DNA from: Mercurialis annua
Taxonomy: Eukaryota; Streptophyta; Magnoliopsida; Malpighiales; Euphorbiaceae
Length of the DNA stretch: 64,000 nucleotides
NCBI RefSeq assembly: GCF_937616625.2
Contig: NC_065570.1
Location: 2,118,001-2,182,000, forward strand
Direction: 5' to 3'
Numbering within the stretch: the first letter of the stretch is position 1; each line of letters begins with the position of its first letter. Below, piece by piece: positions 47,430 through 56,768 of the stretch. Position numbers and translations under genes: made by a program. A model generated the notes under the pieces. It was not told the origin of the DNA and made no database searches. It saw only the letters and a program-made list of their open reading frames with translations.

Positions 47430-47863
47430 TTTGATTTATCTTTTTTTTTTTCATCTATCATTTTTTTCATCTAGGGAAATAGTTAAGAAATGTGATATAA
47501 AATCTACCGTTATATGTATTTTGTATTGTTTCAATTCTAAGCCACTTTACCACTTTTAGACACAAGAGTTAAAATATCTTAATAGTAATATTTTTTTTTA
47601 ATCTCAGTAATTGATTTGGATAATGAGAGGAGATTTAATGTAGAAATTAAGATAAATATGTAACTGCCTCTCTACCTCCTTGACAATTCTACTCTGTTTC
47701 CACATATTGACTCACATGATTTTCTTAGATATACCTAATAACTTGTAAGTCCCCAAAGAGCTAATTAAACATAGTCAGTCAACAACACAAAACATAACTA
47801 ATGCTTTATTTAAGACTAATTTACTCACTAATTTGTCACTAAACTACTCACTACTCCCTCTGT

Positions 47864-47941
47864 TTCTTTTTAATCGTTCATTTTTAACAAAATATTCATA
47901 TTAAAAAAATCATTAAAATTCCGAATAAATAACAGAATAAA

Positions 47942-47980
<39 letters not shown>

Positions 47981-48132
47981 AAAGTTTATATGTTAATAAG
48001 TATTCTCTCTGCTCCACTAATTAAATTAAAAGACAACTATAAAAATATTAAAACTGATTATTAAAATTTGTAATTGAGAAAAAAATTGGAACAATTTTTT
48101 TTAAAAAGGACAGTTGTAAAAAACAGAAGGAG
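47864..48132. mobile_element. Stowaway-type MITE
   Basis: 269 bp, CTCCCTCTGTTTCTTTT ... AAACAGAAGGAG, flanked by TA (47862-47863 and 48133-48134), the Tc1/mariner-type target. A TA microsatellite (47944-47979) and a second CTCTCTGCTCC end-like motif (about 48004) lie inside. Copy C of the segment lacks it. Confidence 0.8.
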
Positions 48133-48874
48133 TAATCTACTTGAGGTTGAGAAATAAGATTTAGAAAACAAAAATATGATTTGCTGTAACGAACATCAAC
48201 AACAGTATTTTTATTTTATTTTCAGTTTATCTTTAATATATCATAATTGAAAAATCTATTATCTTATTTAAATATATTTATTTTAGTTTGTACCTGATAT
48301 TACACAATGCTATTTATACTAAATAGAATAAATTACATTTAGCTTCAAAAAAAATAGAATAAATTTTATATACATGGATAAAAAAATTGCACCACATGAG
48401 TTGTAAATATATTTGACAAACCGATAAAATTTTAAAATCATTGTATATTTGAAAAACGAAATGTAGCCGTGGGTCTAAATCCTTGTTACCTTCATTTTAG
48501 GTTAGTACTACTCAGAAATTTTCTGATTTATTTTTGAAATAACAAAAAAGAAAAAAGAGAATGTATTCTTTTGTAAACCCAAATTAAATTAAGATTAAAA
48601 AGAAGTCCATATTTCTTTATATTTGTCCAGAAAATTAATTTGATTAAAGTTAAACTATAAAGTTTGACATTCTCTCTTTAAACCTTCAGACGGTGACGTA
48701 TCGGCCACTAGTCCTGATGACATCATTTGTACACGTGTTTCAAGAGCGTTTCTATTATGAAATTTATAAAAGTTTACTATATAGACTTTGAATTTGGTCT
48801 AATCATTCCCTCTTATTATTGATTTTGACGTTTTAATATATGTCAAAGCCTACTAAATTACATATTATATTAAC

Positions 48875-48960
48875 TCAAAGCACAAGTGAATTGATAAAGC
48901 GTTTTTTTGACTTAAGTGAAATCGCGAGTTCGAATTATATTTATGTATTTACCCGTTTAA
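48875..48960 (+). repeat. Possible tRNA-derived SINE head
   Basis: Contains an A-box-like stretch (CACAAGTGAATTGATAAAGCG) of which the core resembles TRGCNNAGTGG weakly, and a B-box-like GCGAGTTCGAATT. No clear tail or target duplication. Tentative. Confidence 0.3.
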
Positions 48961-49207
48961 AATTTAGGGTTAGAATTTGTCTCTCGTAAGAAACATATCA
49001 CTATTTCGAATAAAAATTAGTCTAAATATATAAGGTTTAGAGATGTGGTCTCATAGTTGAGATCTGTTGAGAAAATTTCATAGATTTTATAAAAAAAATT
49101 ATATATAATATTTGTAATTTGTTTAATCCAAATATAATTATGTTTTTTTTTTTCCAAAGATAAGTAGATTGATATAAAGATCATACAAGGTAGAGTTATA
49201 ACTAGGA

Positions 49208-52200
49208 TTACAGAAAAGAAACTTTACAAGCTTTAGCTAAATTATGAGCTAAAAAATTAAAAGATCTAGGAATGTAATAAAAACTACAAGATTGGAAAAA
49301 AGATTGAAGATGCCAAATATCTCTACAAATTCCCCAAGCACTTGCTAGTTGAAGAGTATGAGAATTAAGTGATTGAACAACCTGAAGAGCATCTCCTGCT
49401 ATTAAAACTGAAGACCAGTTATTAGAAATTGCCCAGTTTAGAGCCTCTCGGACAGCTAAAAACTCAAGAATTCCAGGATCCCAAATCGATCTAAAAACTG
49501 AAGTAAACTGAGATACAACTAAACCAGCAGAATTTCTAGCAACTGAAGCAATAACACCAAACTGACGGCCCTTATCAGTAGCAGCATCCACTGTAATAAA
49601 AAGACAATCCGGAGGAATAGTATTGATAGGAGGAGGACCTGGAATATGATTAGGGAGATCTGAAACAGTGGTTGAGTCAGTAATATCCAAAAACTCTGTC
49701 CAAGCCTGGGTTGCCAAAGATACAGTATCTGCAATAGATATGTATTCCTTTCGAAAAATTGCAGCATTTCTAGTTTTCCATATATACCATAATAGGAAAC
49801 AAAAAAGAGTGAAAGAATCCAAGGAAGGCTGCATTGCATACATTTGGGTAGAAATATACAGCCATAATTGAGGAAAGGAAGCTAATGGCAAAAAATCAGT
49901 ACGAAGAGCCAGATTTGAGACATACCAAATTTGCTGGACAAAAGGGCATGAAAACAGCAGGTGGATTAAACTCTCCGGTTCTGAACAATGAGGGCAAACT
50001 GATGTAACTTGGAATCGTTGTAATAACAACTCCCCAGTAGGTATAGCATTGTGTAAACATCTCCAAACAAACATACGAATTTTAGGAGGAATAGATAAAT
50101 GCCATAAAAACTTCCAATCACTAGATGAGAACCCTGGAATATGAGACACTGGATGAAGTTGATTATAAAGAAAGTGGTAACCTGATTTGACTGTATACGT
50201 GCCATGTTGATGCTGGTGCCAAATAAGTCTATCCGGTTGAGGAAATAAAGTAAGAGGCAAAGATAAAATCAACCGAGCATCCTCAGGAACAAATAAAGAG
50301 CACACTAAAGGAAAGTTCCAAGTCTTGTGATCAATATGCATCAGGTCAGCAACAAAAACAGGTACTGAAATTGTAAGAACCCCTGGCTTGAGACGAGGAA
50401 CAAAAGGAAAAGATGAAGGCAACCATGGATCAGTGAGGCAACGAATGCTTGAACCAGAATTAACCTGCCAACGGAGACCTTGTTGTAAAAGCAAAGATCC
50501 AAACTTCAAACTCCTCCATCCCCAAGAAGGATGTCTACCAATAGGACTATGAAAAAAATCACCAAATGGAAAGTATCTGGATTTATATACTTGAAAAACC
50601 AAGGAGGATGGATCCTGAAGCAAACGCCAAACCTGTTTGGCTAATAAAGCCTGATTGAAAGCAACTAGATCTTTAAAGCCTAATCCCCCAATAGATTTGC
50701 TGTGACACATTCTGTCCCATGAAACCCAGTGATATTTGTGTTCCTCTTGTAATTGCCCCCACCAAAATTGAGAGCTCAGACTATTAACTCGATGGCAGAA
50801 AGAAACTGGCAGCTTAAAACACATCATTGTATAGACAGGTATAGCCTCAATAATAGCTTTAAGCAACACTTCCTTACCACTCATGGATAAAAATTGTTCT
50901 TTCCAACCATGAAGCTTAGAAGTAATCTTGGAAAGTAAAGGAGCAAAAGTAGCATTTTTAGAAGGCAGTATACAAGAAGGGATGCCCAAATAAGTACCTT
51001 CAAAGCCCCTTTGTTGAACTCCTAATCTTGTAGCAAAATGGTTTCGCCAGAAATTAGGAACATTGTTGCTAAAGAAAATGGCAGATTTATCATAGTTGAT
51101 GAGTTGACCACTAAAAGCAGCATAATCATGTAGAATATCCAGAATAACAGCAATTTGAGAATCAGTGGCAGCAGTAAAAAGGATAGAATCATCAGCAAAG
51201 AAAAGATGAGTTAAAGTAGGGCCATAATTATTCATTCTGATACCAGTAAATCTGTTCAAGTGTGAAGCCTGCTTAATCATATGAGAGAGTCCTTCAGCAC
51301 ATAAAACAAAAATTAAAGGTGATAAAGGGTCACCCTGTCTAATGCCTCTGGAAGGATGAAAGTAGCCATGAAGTTGACCATTGATTTGAATAGAATAAGT
51401 AACTGTCGAAATACATTCCATAACCCATGAAACAAATAATTCATGAAAACCCCAGGCTCTGAGCATATACTCAATATAACCCCATTCCAGCCTATCATAG
51501 GCTTTACTAATATCTAATTTGAGGGCTAAAGAACCATGCATTCCAGTTGTCTTCTGCTTTAAGAAATGGAGTACTTCATGGACAATTAAGATATTATCTG
51601 AAATAGAGCGACCTTTAACAAAAGCATTCTGAAAAGGGTCTAAAATCTGCGGTAAGATGGATTGTAACCTAGTAGTAAGGATCTTAGAGATAATCTTGTA
51701 ATAAACTGAGCAAAGACTTATAGGACGTAGATCCTTAACAGTACTAGGACTATGCACCTTAGGAATCAAAGAGAGTATAGTATGATTAAAAGACTTAAGT
51801 AGTTTACCTCCACTAAAAAACTGCTGAATAGATGCAGTAATGTCCTTGTGAAGGATATCCCAGTAAGTTTGAAAAAAGAAACTAGTCAAACCATCAGGAC
51901 CAGGAGCTTTATTTGGATTGATTCCCCAAAGAGCAGTTTTAACCTCAGAAGATGTAATTGGCTTAATAAGAATATTATTCATAGGTGTAGAAACTTTACT
52001 AGGAAAACCAGCCATGGAATGATGAGCAAGAGAAGGTGCTGAAGTAGTAAATAACAGTTGAAAATAATCCAGAATATGAGTAGAAATATCCTGTGGAGTT
52101 GATAACCAAATCTGATTGTCATTTTGTAGGTTGTAAATAGCATTAGAAGAACGCCTTTGTTTAGTCTTTGAGTGAAAAAACTTTGTATTCTGATCCCCAC

Positions 52201-53254
52201 AGCGAAGCCACGATTGTCTGGATTTTTGAGCCCAATGTAATTCTTCAGCTTTGTAGGCCTGTAATAATTGAGATTCCAAGTCATGAATATAATTCCAGTT
52301 TGGAATAGAGGATGTAGAATTGGTAGCCGCCAATATTTGCTCTCGAAGAATATAAATTTGCTTGGATGCATTAAGAGACTGATTACTTCTCCAATGGACT
52401 AGTTGATGGCGAATGAATTTCAGTCGTGAATAAACACTAAACATTGGAGAACCTGGAATAAAAGAGGCCCAAGAAGCTTCTATCAGTGCTTTAATTTCCA
52501 TGTGTTGTGCCCATCTCTGATCAAAAATAAAGTTATGCTTGCGGATGATTGGAGAAACTTGAGTTTGAAGTAATAAAGGATTGTGATCAGAAGCCATAAC
52601 AGGCAAATGAGTAATTGTAGTATTAGGGAATGTAGACAGCCAGTCTTGTGAACTAAAACCCCAGTCTAAGCGCTCCTGGATATGAAAAGGTCTTTGGCGA
52701 TGATTAGACCAAGTGAATCTTGTGCCAAAAAAACCCAAATCAGAAAGGTGAAGAGAATTAATGAAAGATAGAAAAGGAACATGGTCATCATACACATAAG
52801 GAAGGCCACCTGATTTGTCAGCAGGTGCCACAATGTCATTAAAATCACCAAGAAATACATGAGTTGAAAGTAGACATTGTTGTAAAGCCAAAAGTTCCTG
52901 ATACTGTACTAATCTAATCTGAAAACTAGTACTAAAGTGACAAAAAATAACATCATAACAAAAGCCATCAGGTCTTTTTACAGAACAGATGATAAAACAT
53001 GATCCTACATACTGAATATTTACAAGCATGTTATCTGTCCATAATATCAAAAAGCCACCAGAAGTTCCTTGAGGTTCAAGAAAAAACTGATGTGGAAAGC
53101 GGAGAGGTTGAACCAGTTTGAAGACACGCTGGCTTGAATTCTTCGTTTCCATCAAAAAAAGAACATCCGGAGAATAATCTCGACAAAGAGATTTGAGATA
53201 CCTCATTGTCAGGGGATTCCCCAACCCCTGACAATTCCAACTGATAATCTTCAT
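49208..53254 (-). CDS. LINE ORF2: endonuclease, reverse transcriptase, RNase H (1348 aa)
   Basis: Enzyme protein that nicks the target and copies the LINE RNA in place. I chose the ATG at 53254 (MKIISWNCQG, the usual ORF2 start), not one six codons upstream, because it overlaps the ORF1 stop as ATGA. Numbering from MKI, an apurinic/apyrimidinic-type endonuclease spans about 1-230 (SWNCQGLGN, GDFND, ASDHNPL). Reverse transcriptase spans about 430-720 (NKAPGPDGLT, DISKAYDRLEW, RGIRQGDPLSPLIF, catalytic FFADD near 686). A zinc-finger RVT region near 1010-1095 (CPHC then HLLFSCPF) and a C-terminal RNase H (VDAATDKG, EFLAVREAL, AGDALQ, NFLAHNLAK) follow. No stop or frameshift. L1-type in plants. 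Confidence 0.94.
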   Translation of the reverse strand: MKIISWNCQGLGNPLTMRYLKSLCRDYSPDVLFLMETKNSSQRVFKLVQPLRFPHQFFLEPQGTSGGFLILWTDNMLVNIQYVGSCFIICSVKRPDGFCYDVIFCHFSTSFQIRLVQYQELLALQQCLLSTHVFLGDFNDIVAPADKSGGLPYVYDDHVPFLSFINSLHLSDLGFFGTRFTWSNHRQRPFHIQERLDWGFSSQDWLSTFPNTTITHLPVMASDHNPLLLQTQVSPIIRKHNFIFDQRWAQHMEIKALIEASWASFIPGSPMFSVYSRLKFIRHQLVHWRSNQSLNASKQIYILREQILAATNSTSSIPNWNYIHDLESQLLQAYKAEELHWAQKSRQSWLRCGDQNTKFFHSKTKQRRSSNAIYNLQNDNQIWLSTPQDISTHILDYFQLLFTTSAPSLAHHSMAGFPSKVSTPMNNILIKPITSSEVKTALWGINPNKAPGPDGLTSFFFQTYWDILHKDITASIQQFFSGGKLLKSFNHTILSLIPKVHSPSTVKDLRPISLCSVYYKIISKILTTRLQSILPQILDPFQNAFVKGRSISDNILIVHEVLHFLKQKTTGMHGSLALKLDISKAYDRLEWGYIEYMLRAWGFHELFVSWVMECISTVTYSIQINGQLHGYFHPSRGIRQGDPLSPLIFVLCAEGLSHMIKQASHLNRFTGIRMNNYGPTLTHLFFADDSILFTAATDSQIAVILDILHDYAAFSGQLINYDKSAIFFSNNVPNFWRNHFATRLGVQQRGFEGTYLGIPSCILPSKNATFAPLLSKITSKLHGWKEQFLSMSGKEVLLKAIIEAIPVYTMMCFKLPVSFCHRVNSLSSQFWWGQLQEEHKYHWVSWDRMCHSKSIGGLGFKDLVAFNQALLAKQVWRLLQDPSSLVFQVYKSRYFPFGDFFHSPIGRHPSWGWRSLKFGSLLLQQGLRWQVNSGSSIRCLTDPWLPSSFPFVPRLKPGVLTISVPVFVADLMHIDHKTWNFPLVCSLFVPEDARLILSLPLTLFPQPDRLIWHQHQHGTYTVKSGYHFLYNQLHPVSHIPGFSSSDWKFLWHLSIPPKIRMFVWRCLHNAIPTGELLLQRFQVTSVCPHCSEPESLIHLLFSCPFVQQIWYVSNLALRTDFLPLASFPQLWLYISTQMYAMQPSLDSFTLFCFLLWYIWKTRNAAIFRKEYISIADTVSLATQAWTEFLDITDSTTVSDLPNHIPGPPPINTIPPDCLFITVDAATDKGRQFGVIASVARNSAGLVVSQFTSVFRSIWDPGILEFLAVREALNWAISNNWSSVLIAGDALQVVQSLNSHTLQLASAWGICRDIWHLQSFFQSCSFYYIPRSFNFLAHNLAKACKVSFL

Positions 53255-55056
53255 GGAAATCCTGGAGACCAATGTGGGTTGGTCTCATCCCTTGACAAAT
53301 TGCAAACATTATCCCCTTCATCCAACAGGCCAGATGGTAAATATGCTAACATGTCTGAAGCATTCAAAGACTGATCCAACTGAGGAAGTAAAGGTCTGGA
53401 AGTAGAAACAGAAGCCATAGGGGAAAGGATTTCAGTAATATAAACCTTGGACCTGGGTGGAGCAAATTCAGTTGAAGGGGGAATAACAAATTGATCCCAT
53501 TTGCGTTTCCCATCATGAGAATCAGTTGAAGAAGATGTAGTATCATCATATGGAGATTCAGTGACTCCCAGACGAGCTAGTTTCTTCCAAGTCCTCACAT
53601 TGAGACGACTCTGAGTTGGTAAAGGCGGCCAATTGTTCCATTGTTGCACCTCATCCAAAGAATGAGGTAAAGAAAGTTCAGTAATGACAATCTCTTTAAG
53701 CAGAATAGCCATGTTTGCTCGATCTTGATGACTAAAAGAAGCCATGAGAGAGTCTGTAAAACTAGCTTTAGGATACAGTAAATCCAAAGCAACCTCTGCC
53801 TGTTGATAGGAAGTAATATCACGAGATTGGAAATGGATATATTTCTGTTGCAACTCGGGAGAAAGTAAACGAAAGATATGAGGTGGTAGTTGCATCATAT
53901 TAGAGACTGTATCATCCATCATCATTGAAGAAGTCATGGTGGGTGGAGAGCAAGTAATGGCCGGAGCTTCAGTAGAGGCAATAGTGGCATAAGTAAAAAC
54001 TGGAGGCGCCACAGAAACCGGTGGATAAGTAATAGTTGGGTGGAACTCAGCAGGCATAGAAGTAGGGCCCATAGGTATCATATCAGCAAGATGAGCAAGT
54101 GCAGTAGTAGTTCCAGAACAAAGAACAGGAAAACAAATATCCATATCTGGATTAACAGGGCGCTTACCTTGGCGCTTAGACTGCATGCTGGATGGGCCAG
54201 GTTCCCAGTGAGAAGGACCAAAAGCTGCTGGTGGAGAAGGAGACTCATAATCAAAAATCTCAGCTTTTAGGAAAAGGCCAAAAGGAAGACGTCCTTCAGG
54301 TGATGTGACTGCTTGCACGGCCTCTTTTGTCATGGAGCATTCTTTATTCACGTGACCCAATATACCACAGAAAAAACAAAATTCTGGGAGAAGTTCATAA
54401 CGGAAAGACACCCAATATGCCACATCATCCTCAGAGAGATTTGTAAAACCTTTAGGAAGAGGTTCATTGACAGCCACCTCCACCTTAATACGTAACACCT
54501 GTTGTCTCCACAACGGAGCTGTTGTATCAAATTCCACCTCCAGGAACAGAGGAAAAAGGCGGCCGATTTCCTTTGCCGCCTCTTCATTGAGTTGATCCGG
54601 CGGTAGACCTCTAACTTGAACCCAAAAACATGAGGTTGAGAAATCGATCTGCTTAATGGGAATATGTAATGGCCAGTCTTTGATGATGATGAGCTGATTA
54701 AGAATGAACCATGGCCTTCCTTGAAGAACATATTGATAAGCATCCATATGATAAAAACGAAAAGTATACAGACCAGCAGCAGCTCTATCAATATCCACTT
54801 TCCCAGGGACATTCCAGTAAGAATCAACCTGATAACGGATCGCAGTCGCTGTAAAGCGGGTATTTTTCTGGAGAAATTTACCCACTAACACCAGGTGTTG
54901 AATAGTAGGTATTGATGGTGAACTACGAGGAAGACGCAGTCTAGGCTCTTGGACAGTCAGATTATTGGTACTGTTGATAAGCTCATGCATGACTGGATCT
55001 GGATCTGCAGATGCATGTGAGGAAGAGGACTGCGAAAATTTAGTTGTATGAGCCAT
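53251..55056 (-). CDS. LINE ORF1: nucleic-acid-binding protein (601 aa)
   Basis: First ORF of the LINE, expected to coat the element RNA. Residues about 50-200 resemble the DUF4283 region common in plant LINE ORF1 (GKFLQKNTRFTATAI, PWFILNQLIIIKDW, FWVQVRGLP). A zinc knuckle CFFCGILGHVNKEC (CX2CX4HX4C) follows near 230-243. The remaining C-terminal half is low in recognisable domains and rich in proline, serine and threonine. The start at 55056 is the first ATG after a 225-bp leader. The last codons overlap ORF2 by four bases, which suggests reinitiation for ORF2 translation (inference). Confidence 0.9.
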   Translation of the reverse strand: MAHTTKFSQSSSSHASADPDPVMHELINSTNNLTVQEPRLRLPRSSPSIPTIQHLVLVGKFLQKNTRFTATAIRYQVDSYWNVPGKVDIDRAAAGLYTFRFYHMDAYQYVLQGRPWFILNQLIIIKDWPLHIPIKQIDFSTSCFWVQVRGLPPDQLNEEAAKEIGRLFPLFLEVEFDTTAPLWRQQVLRIKVEVAVNEPLPKGFTNLSEDDVAYWVSFRYELLPEFCFFCGILGHVNKECSMTKEAVQAVTSPEGRLPFGLFLKAEIFDYESPSPPAAFGPSHWEPGPSSMQSKRQGKRPVNPDMDICFPVLCSGTTTALAHLADMIPMGPTSMPAEFHPTITYPPVSVAPPVFTYATIASTEAPAITCSPPTMTSSMMMDDTVSNMMQLPPHIFRLLSPELQQKYIHFQSRDITSYQQAEVALDLLYPKASFTDSLMASFSHQDRANMAILLKEIVITELSLPHSLDEVQQWNNWPPLPTQSRLNVRTWKKLARLGVTESPYDDTTSSSTDSHDGKRKWDQFVIPPSTEFAPPRSKVYITEILSPMASVSTSRPLLPQLDQSLNASDMLAYLPSGLLDEGDNVCNLSRDETNPHWSPGFP

Positions 55057-55295
55057 GAAAACGATAAAAAGTGAGTAGAAAAAGTGAGAGAAAGTATAAA
55101 GGAATAAGAACAGACAAAGAGAACTTATAAAGAAAGGGATAGAGAGGATATAACGGTTAGTATAAGTAGAGTAAAGGCTGAAGTGGGATCTTCAAGACAA
55201 TAAATACTGTAGATGGAGTGTAGGTAAAAAGATTTTAGAAAGATTTCAGAGGAAGAGAGAGAAAGATTTTTCAGAAGCAAACAAATATAATTATG

Positions 55296-55445
55296 TTTAA
55301 TTAAGATACAATACCATTTACTCCAATGCATGAAAATATTTTCTAGTTTATCAGAAATTAATTCATGGATGATGTTTTTAATTGAAGCTACTTATAACAA
55401 TTATAATTTGCATTGATTGTATGTTACTGTTTGGAATAATATACA
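55296..55445. repeat. Segment copy B, continuation beyond the LINE
   Basis: Resumes with TTTAATTAAGATACAATACC, matching copy A at about 45705, and TTTGCATTGAT...TATGTTA as near 46115. This shows copies A and B were contiguous here before the LINE arrived. Confidence 0.7.
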
Positions 55446-56675
55446 ATTATAATTGAAAGAACAAATTCTATGAATTTTAATTTTTGAATTTTCGAAATGA
55501 AATGATTTTCATCTTTCTTTTGGAGTGGATCACCTCAAATTCCCATCTTCTTTAATTACTTTTATATTTTTGCTACAGAATCAAAACCAACTAATTGACA
55601 TTGTCTATTTTAGTAGATTTTTAACACAACGTATATATAAATAATGATTCTTAGTGCTTGAAGTATGTTTTTCCTTTGAAATTAACACCACATATTATAT
55701 ATATGAAAATTAATTTTAGGGCTAGCTGATAGCCTGATACTTAGGTTTTTCTTTGAAATAAACATTCCTTATTCAATTTGGTTTAGTCATATAATAACCA
55801 AACAATAGTGTGAAATTGTTTTGATAAATTTATGATTTATTTAAAAAATTATTAATTACTTGTTCTAATATAAATAAAATAGTTTTATATATTTTATAAA
55901 TGATTAAGTATTTAAAAATAAAATTAAAAAATTTCATCTACTAAAGAAATGATGTATTCTAATAGAAATTTTTTTATTTAAATAATTAAAATATTAAAAC
56001 AGCTATCGGTTGTTGGGAAAAAACTACAAAATGGAGTTTTTCCAACAGTAACTGTTAAAGGTTTAAAGAGTTACAAAAAGCTCTTAAAATTTCACCAAAT
56101 GCTTTAATGAAGTTTTTTGAAAAACAAAAGTTAAAATCTCCACCAAAAAGATGAACCAAACGCACACAAGATCCGATGTTTCTAGCTAACTGAGTAAGCA
56201 AACAGTTGGTTCAATTAAGAATCGATAAGATGATTGAATTATTAATTTTAAAAATTTGATTAATTTGGTGAAACCGTTACAATATAAACTGTAATAATTA
56301 AATAAATAAAATAAAGTATTCATCCAATTAAAATTTTAAAAATCTTATCAACTAAATAAATTTAATCATCAAACTTTTGTTTTATTTTAATTTGGTGATG
56401 CTAATTTGTTTTTCATGACTAACTTCTAATTTAATTTCACGAAAAAGGATTTTTGATTAGCAAACTTCTATTTATTTCAATGTTTTCAGTTTTAGTGACT
56501 GAAAATCCTTCTTGATCAAATAACCTAAAGTTATAATCACTAAAAAAAAAGCAAAGTAAAGTTTATTGACCAAAATGATATAAAACTAAAGTTTAGGTAT
56601 TTTCAGTAATAATTACCCTAGGGTATGCACAGTATAATAAATAAAGAATTAGCGGATTTGTCGTGTGTGTATCTT
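55446..56675. other. Upstream region of the MYB gene
   Basis: AT-rich, no gene seen. A stretch at about 55995-56165 has the inverted pairs GTTGGGAAAAAACTAC / GTTTTTCCAACAGTAAC and ends with ACCAAACGCACAC, in the style of a short DNA-transposon relic. Nothing else can be assigned. Confidence 0.4.
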
Positions 56676-56683
56676 TATAAATA
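56676..56683 (+). promoter_or_regulatory. Probable TATA box of the MYB gene
   Basis: TATAAATA, 86 bp before the start codon, leaves about 55-60 bp for a 5' leader. Position and sequence fit a plant core promoter. Confidence 0.55.
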
Positions 56684-56768
56684 AAAAAGAGAACCACTTA
56701 GGAAAAAAGTATCTCAATGTTGAAAACTTGTAAGATCGATCTAACTTCGAAGAAATTAAAAGATAATA

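Larger units (their letters stand above)
47480..49142. repeat. Segment copy B, first part
   Basis: Non-coding. Matches copy C (about 60675-61075) over CAATTCTAAGCCACTTT, GATTTAATGTAGAAATTAAG and CTCTCTACCTCCTTGACAA, and copy A over GACGGTGACGTATCGGCC and TTTGGTCTAATCATTC. Interrupted by a Stowaway MITE (47864-48132) and, at its right edge, by the LINE. It continues at 55296. Confidence 0.7.
49143..55281 (-). mobile_element. Full-length L1-type LINE
   Basis: 6.1-kb non-LTR retrotransposon with a 225-bp 5' UTR, two intact ORFs, a 65-bp 3' UTR and a poly(A) tail (T11 at 49143-49153 on the + strand). The 14-bp target duplication CAAATATAATTATG is at 49129-49142 and 55282-55295. It splits segment copy B. 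With both ORFs open and a clean duplication it looks recent and potentially autonomous. Confidence 0.95.

Noticed and set aside
53254..53272. ORF2 start at the upstream ATG (53272)
   Set aside because: The canonical N terminus MKIISWNCQG starts at 53254 and forms the ATGA overlap; the six extra codons are not typical.
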